The translations under genes were made by a program, and so were the position numbers. A stretch of 64,000 bases of DNA from Piscirickettsiaceae bacterium (GTDB taxonomy: Bacteria > Pseudomonadota > Gammaproteobacteria > Nitrosococcales > Methylophagaceae): contig JABSQN010000007.1 of assembly GCA_013215825.1 (NCBI GenBank), positions 1 to 64,000 on the forward strand. Direction: 5' to 3'. The notes under the pieces were generated by a model. That model searched no databases, was not told the origin of the DNA, and worked only from the letters and a program-made list of their open reading frames with translations. Below, in pieces: positions 61,133 through 64,000 of this stretch. Every line of letters begins with the position of its first letter. Positions within the stretch are counted from its first letter, which is position 1.

Positions 61133-61890
61133 TACGCGATCCTCCCTAGTAATAAATCTTGGGCTAAAGCCTGATAATCTTCAGCACCAGTACTCGCTTG
61201 TTTATAGTCAAATATTGTTTTGCCAAAACCAAGAGCTTCTGCCAATGCATAATTTTCACGAATAACTGTTTTCAGTACTCTGCCGGGAAAACACGTTAAT
61301 ACCCGACGTCTTACTTCATGTGCTAATCGCCGATGTAAATTCATTCGTGTCGACACCAGCCATAATTTAATACTGCGTCCCGATAAGGCTTCAGCCCGTT
61401 TAAAAATACGCATCATCTTTGACAAACCTTGTAACGAAAGGTAATTACTCGATATTGGCATCATTACTTCATCAGCAGCAAACAAGGCATTAATCCCCAA
61501 TAGTCCACTTGCTGAAGAACAATCAATCAATACAAAATCTCTTTCTTTTAATGCTGAGTTCTCAATGGCTAGCCGCAATTTATAACCTCGACTAGCACCA
61601 CCTTCCAAGACATTTTCATAATCCGCCAAATACTCACCCGCCAGCACCACCTCCAAATTTTCCCTTGCCATGATAGCGACATCACCAATGGCACGATCGT
61701 CTAATAGTACGTGATCTAAACCTGCTTGCTTTTTATCTAAACCATAGGCAATGGCAACGTGACCTTGCGGGTCCATATCCAAGACAGTGACTCGCTTACC
61801 GGCTAAGGCTAGGGCATGCCCTAGATTAATAGTCGTTGTGGTTTTACCCACGCCTTCATTCTGATTCATAATGGCTATCACTCGGCTCAC
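61132..61890 (-). CDS. ParA-family ATPase of the chemotaxis cluster
   Basis: A 252-residue ParA/MinD-type ATPase. The nucleotide site is [12 protein letters not shown]: lysine 16 of Walker A is present, but the first 'signature' lysine of the deviant motif (normally NQKGG) is replaced by asparagine 11 and the next glycine by glutamate. VLDMDPQG and FVLIDCSS follow. A basic patch ([12 protein letters not shown]) could bind DNA. Such ATPases position chemoreceptor clusters, as PpfA does in Rhodobacter sphaeroides. It lies between cheW and the soluble globin receptor, whose basic tail may be its partner. Confidence 0.88.
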   Translation of the reverse strand: MSRVIAIMNQNEGVGKTTTTINLGHALALAGKRVTVLDMDPQGHVAIAYGLDKKQAGLDHVLLDDRAIGDVAIMARENLEVVLAGEYLADYENVLEGGASRGYKLRLAIENSALKERDFVLIDCSSASGLLGINALFAADEVMMPISSNYLSLQGLSKMMRIFKRAEALSGRSIKLWLVSTRMNLHRRLAHEVRRRVLTCFPGRVLKTVIRENYALAEALGFGKTIFDYKQASTGAEDYQALAQDLLLGRIA

Positions 61891-61911
61891 AATAATTAAC
61901 TTAAGCGCCCC

Positions 61912-62400
61912 CTAACCAAGTGCTTCCACACTTAACAGGCTATCGATATCAAGTATCATCATCATGTCATTACCAATCGGTACAACTCCCGTAATAAAGC
62001 TAGTATCCACTTGAGAACCAAAATCTGGCGTGACTCTAATATCCGATGGCATAATATTGTGTGCATCTGACACAGCATCAACAACGATACCAACCGTACG
62101 CTGGGTAACACCTTCAATTTTAAGTACAATAACTACGGTTGTTGGCGTGAACTTTTTTAATGGCATATCAAATCGGCAACGTAAATTAACGACTGGAACG
62201 ATGGAGCCACGCAGATTTAACACGCCACATAAATGGTCAGGTGTATTCGGAATGGGGGTTACATATTCCCAACCTTTTATTTCTTGAACACGCAAAATCT
62301 CAACACCATATTCTTCACCATTTAAAATAAAGCTTAAATATTGTTCAGTTCCCGAATCAATCTCATCCAAAGACTCATCCACCTGTTGTAATTCAGTCAT
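61912..62400 (-). CDS. cheW: Chemotaxis coupling protein CheW
   Basis: CheW (162 residues) couples CheA to receptors. It has the CheW fold with QYLSFILNGEEYGVEIL at the start and LNLRGSIVPVVNLRCRF and ITGVVPIGNDMMMILDID near the end. It lies 11 bp after cheA and 21 bp before the ParA gene, so the array core and ParA are made together. Confidence 0.97.
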   Translation of the reverse strand: MTELQQVDESLDEIDSGTEQYLSFILNGEEYGVEILRVQEIKGWEYVTPIPNTPDHLCGVLNLRGSIVPVVNLRCRFDMPLKKFTPTTVVIVLKIEGVTQRTVGIVVDAVSDAHNIMPSDIRVTPDFGSQVDTSFITGVVPIGNDMMMILDIDSLLSVEALG

Positions 62401-62411
62401 TTTTTTGCTCC

Positions 62412-64000
62412 TCAGGCTGCATGGTCATCAATTATAATTTTTCTTGCCAACGATGGATCACGATATAACGTCATCAAGCCTGGCACATCAAGAATCAATG
62501 CAACCGTGCCATCACCTAAAATGGTGGCACCGGATAGACCCAACACTTTTCGATAATTTGTTTCTAAACTTTTTATTACAACTTGTTGCTGCCCTAATAA
62601 ATCATCAACAAATAAACCTACTTTCTGATTGTCGCCTTCAACAACAACTAACAAGCCTTCTTCAAGATCGGTTGATGTCGGTTTCAATCCGAATAATTCA
62701 TAAAGCCGGATAACCGGTACATATTCATCACGTAAGGGATAAAGCTCACCTTTACCTGATACACGTTTAATATCGTCTGTTTTTATTTCAATTGATTCGA
62801 TAATGGAGACTAACGGCACAATGTAATTTTCAGTTGCAACCCGAATGGTTTGACCATCCATAATGGCCAAAGTCAAAGGCAGTCGAATAGTAAATGTTGA
62901 GCCAACCCCTTTTTCAGATTTCACTTCAACCGTGCCGCCTAGACTGCTGATGTTTTTACGCACCACATCCATGCCAACACCACGACCTGATACGTCAGTC
63001 ACCACATCGGCTGTTGAAAAACCTGGCAGGAATATAAGCTCATGAATTTTATCTGGGCTTAAGGTGTCACCGGCATTAACAAGCCCTTTTTCTATCGCTT
63101 TAGAAAGAATTTTGTCTTCATTTAAGCCCGCACCATCATCTTTAATCTCGATAACGATCTTGCCGCCTTGATGATACGCATTTAGATTTAATGTACCCGT
63201 TTCATCTTTACCCGCTGCAAGTCGTACTTCTGGCGTTTCCAAACCATGATCAAGCGAGTTTCTTACCAAATGCACTAATGGATCACCAATTTTCTCCATT
63301 ACCGTTTTATCAAGTTCGGTTTGTTCACCTGTTAATTTTAGTTCAACCTTTTTACCCATTTTTCCTGTCATATCATGAACTAGACGAGGGAATCGATTAA
63401 AGGCAAAGCTAATTGGTAACATTCGGATCCGCATAATCGCTTCTTGCATTTCACGACTATTACGTTCTAACTGAGCCAAACCATCAATCAATTGGGGTAA
63501 CATCTCTTGCGTGAAATTATCACCAATCTGACTTAACATCGATTGGGTAATCACTAACTCACCCACTAAATTGATTAGCGAATCAATTTTATCCGTTCCA
63601 ACACGAATTGATGCTACAGCGGCTGGTGTAGCAGATTTTGTAGCCGCCACTTTGGGTGCGGGCGTTTTTATAGATGCAATTTCTACTACCGGTGCTACTG
63701 TAGGATCTTCAACCTTATTTTCAACAACGACGTCAACCTTCTCCGCCTCTACCACTTTAGATATTGTAGAACCTTTTTCATCAAATAATGGCTCAATCGT
63801 TAAGTCACAATCATCATCAACCCATTCAAAAATCTCAACAACATCCTCTTTTGGAACCTCTCCTTTCAATGTTATATGAAATGACATATAACTATCTTCT
63901 GGTTCTAAATCTGAAAATGAAGGCAATTTTTCATCATTAACAATAACCGTTAAATCACCCAAGGATTCCATTTCACGAAACATTCGAACAGGATCGTTAC
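62412..64000 (-). CDS. cheA: Chemotaxis histidine kinase CheA (cut off at right edge)
   Basis: CheA phosphorylates CheY and CheB in response to receptors. About 528 residues are visible; the reading frame stays open to base 64000, so the N-terminal phosphotransfer (P1) domain lies beyond the window. Visible parts are a P2-like region, a P3 dimerisation helix pair (RVGTDKIDSLINLVGELVITQ), the P4 kinase domain (HLVRNSLDHGLE, DDGAGLNED, GFSTADVVTDVSGRGVGMDVV) and the CheW-like P5 domain. It is the upstream neighbour of cheW. Confidence 0.96.
   Translation of the reverse strand, partial: NDPVRMFREMESLGDLTVIVNDEKLPSFSDLEPEDSYMSFHITLKGEVPKEDVVEIFEWVDDDCDLTIEPLFDEKGSTISKVVEAEKVDVVVENKVEDPTVAPVVEIASIKTPAPKVAATKSATPAAVASIRVGTDKIDSLINLVGELVITQSMLSQIGDNFTQEMLPQLIDGLAQLERNSREMQEAIMRIRMLPISFAFNRFPRLVHDMTGKMGKKVELKLTGEQTELDKTVMEKIGDPLVHLVRNSLDHGLETPEVRLAAGKDETGTLNLNAYHQGGKIVIEIKDDGAGLNEDKILSKAIEKGLVNAGDTLSPDKIHELIFLPGFSTADVVTDVSGRGVGMDVVRKNISSLGGTVEVKSEKGVGSTFTIRLPLTLAIMDGQTIRVATENYIVPLVSIIESIEIKTDDIKRVSGKGELYPLRDEYVPVIRLYELFGLKPTSTDLEEGLLVVVEGDNQKVGLFVDDLLGQQQVVIKSLETNYRKVLGLSGATILGDGTVALILDVPGLMTLYRDPSLARKIIIDDHAA

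Overview
The window reads as chromosome of a gammaproteobacterium, probably a marine methylotroph related to Methylophaga or Cycloclasticus. Reasons: moderately AT-rich DNA; the order tRNA-Tyr/Gly/Thr-tufB-tRNA-Trp-secE-nusG-rplKAJL-rpoBC followed without a break by the str, S10, spc and alpha operons; the ubiE-ubiJ-ubiB trio; formate-tetrahydrofolate ligase; and a secreted protein pair of the PQQ-dependent catabolism type. The genus is an inference from gene content, not a search result.

Positions 1-31819 (minus strand) form one block of about 31 kb for transcription and translation. Read in the direction of transcription it starts with a strong promoter before tRNA-Tyr (31832-31860) and runs through tRNA-Gly, tRNA-Thr, tufB, tRNA-Trp, secE, nusG, rplK, rplA, rplJ, rplL, rpoB, rpoC, rpsL, rpsG, fusA, tufA, then rpsJ to rplQ. 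After the rplQ terminator, two nearly identical strong promoters and a boxB/boxA/boxC leader show that a ribosomal RNA operon begins here and leaves the window on the left. The two tuf genes are almost identical in DNA.

Positions 31997-38913 (plus strand) hold hslVU, a DUF971 gene, ubiE-ubiJ-ubiB (ubiquinone synthesis), an HDOD-domain protein and a DjlA-like co-chaperone. Positions 38924-45140 (minus) hold fhs, ubiX, mpl, a small membrane protein, and a beta-propeller/periplasmic binding protein pair normally linked to PQQ-dependent alcohol oxidation. A short orphan ORF follows, then secF-secD-yajC-tgt (minus) and the divergent pyrF (plus).

Positions 51056-64000 (minus) are a chemotaxis/motility cluster. 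In transcription order it is cheA (cut by the window edge), cheW, a ParA-type ATPase, a 951-residue soluble chemoreceptor, cheR, cheD, cheB, a membrane-hairpin chemoreceptor, a STAS protein, fliK and a second membrane-hairpin chemoreceptor. The soluble receptor joins a strongly basic N-terminal tail, a flavohemoglobin-type globin, three PAS domains, a HAMP-like region and an MCP signalling domain ending in a CheR-docking-like pentapeptide. It is translationally coupled to the ParA gene. This resembles the PpfA-TlpT arrangement that positions cytoplasmic chemoreceptor clusters, but with a haem-globin input, and it is the most interesting system in the window. Noncoding features include two inverted-repeat elements (40665-40742 and 48544-48699), several terminators and leaders, and a candidate sigma-54 promoter before fliK.
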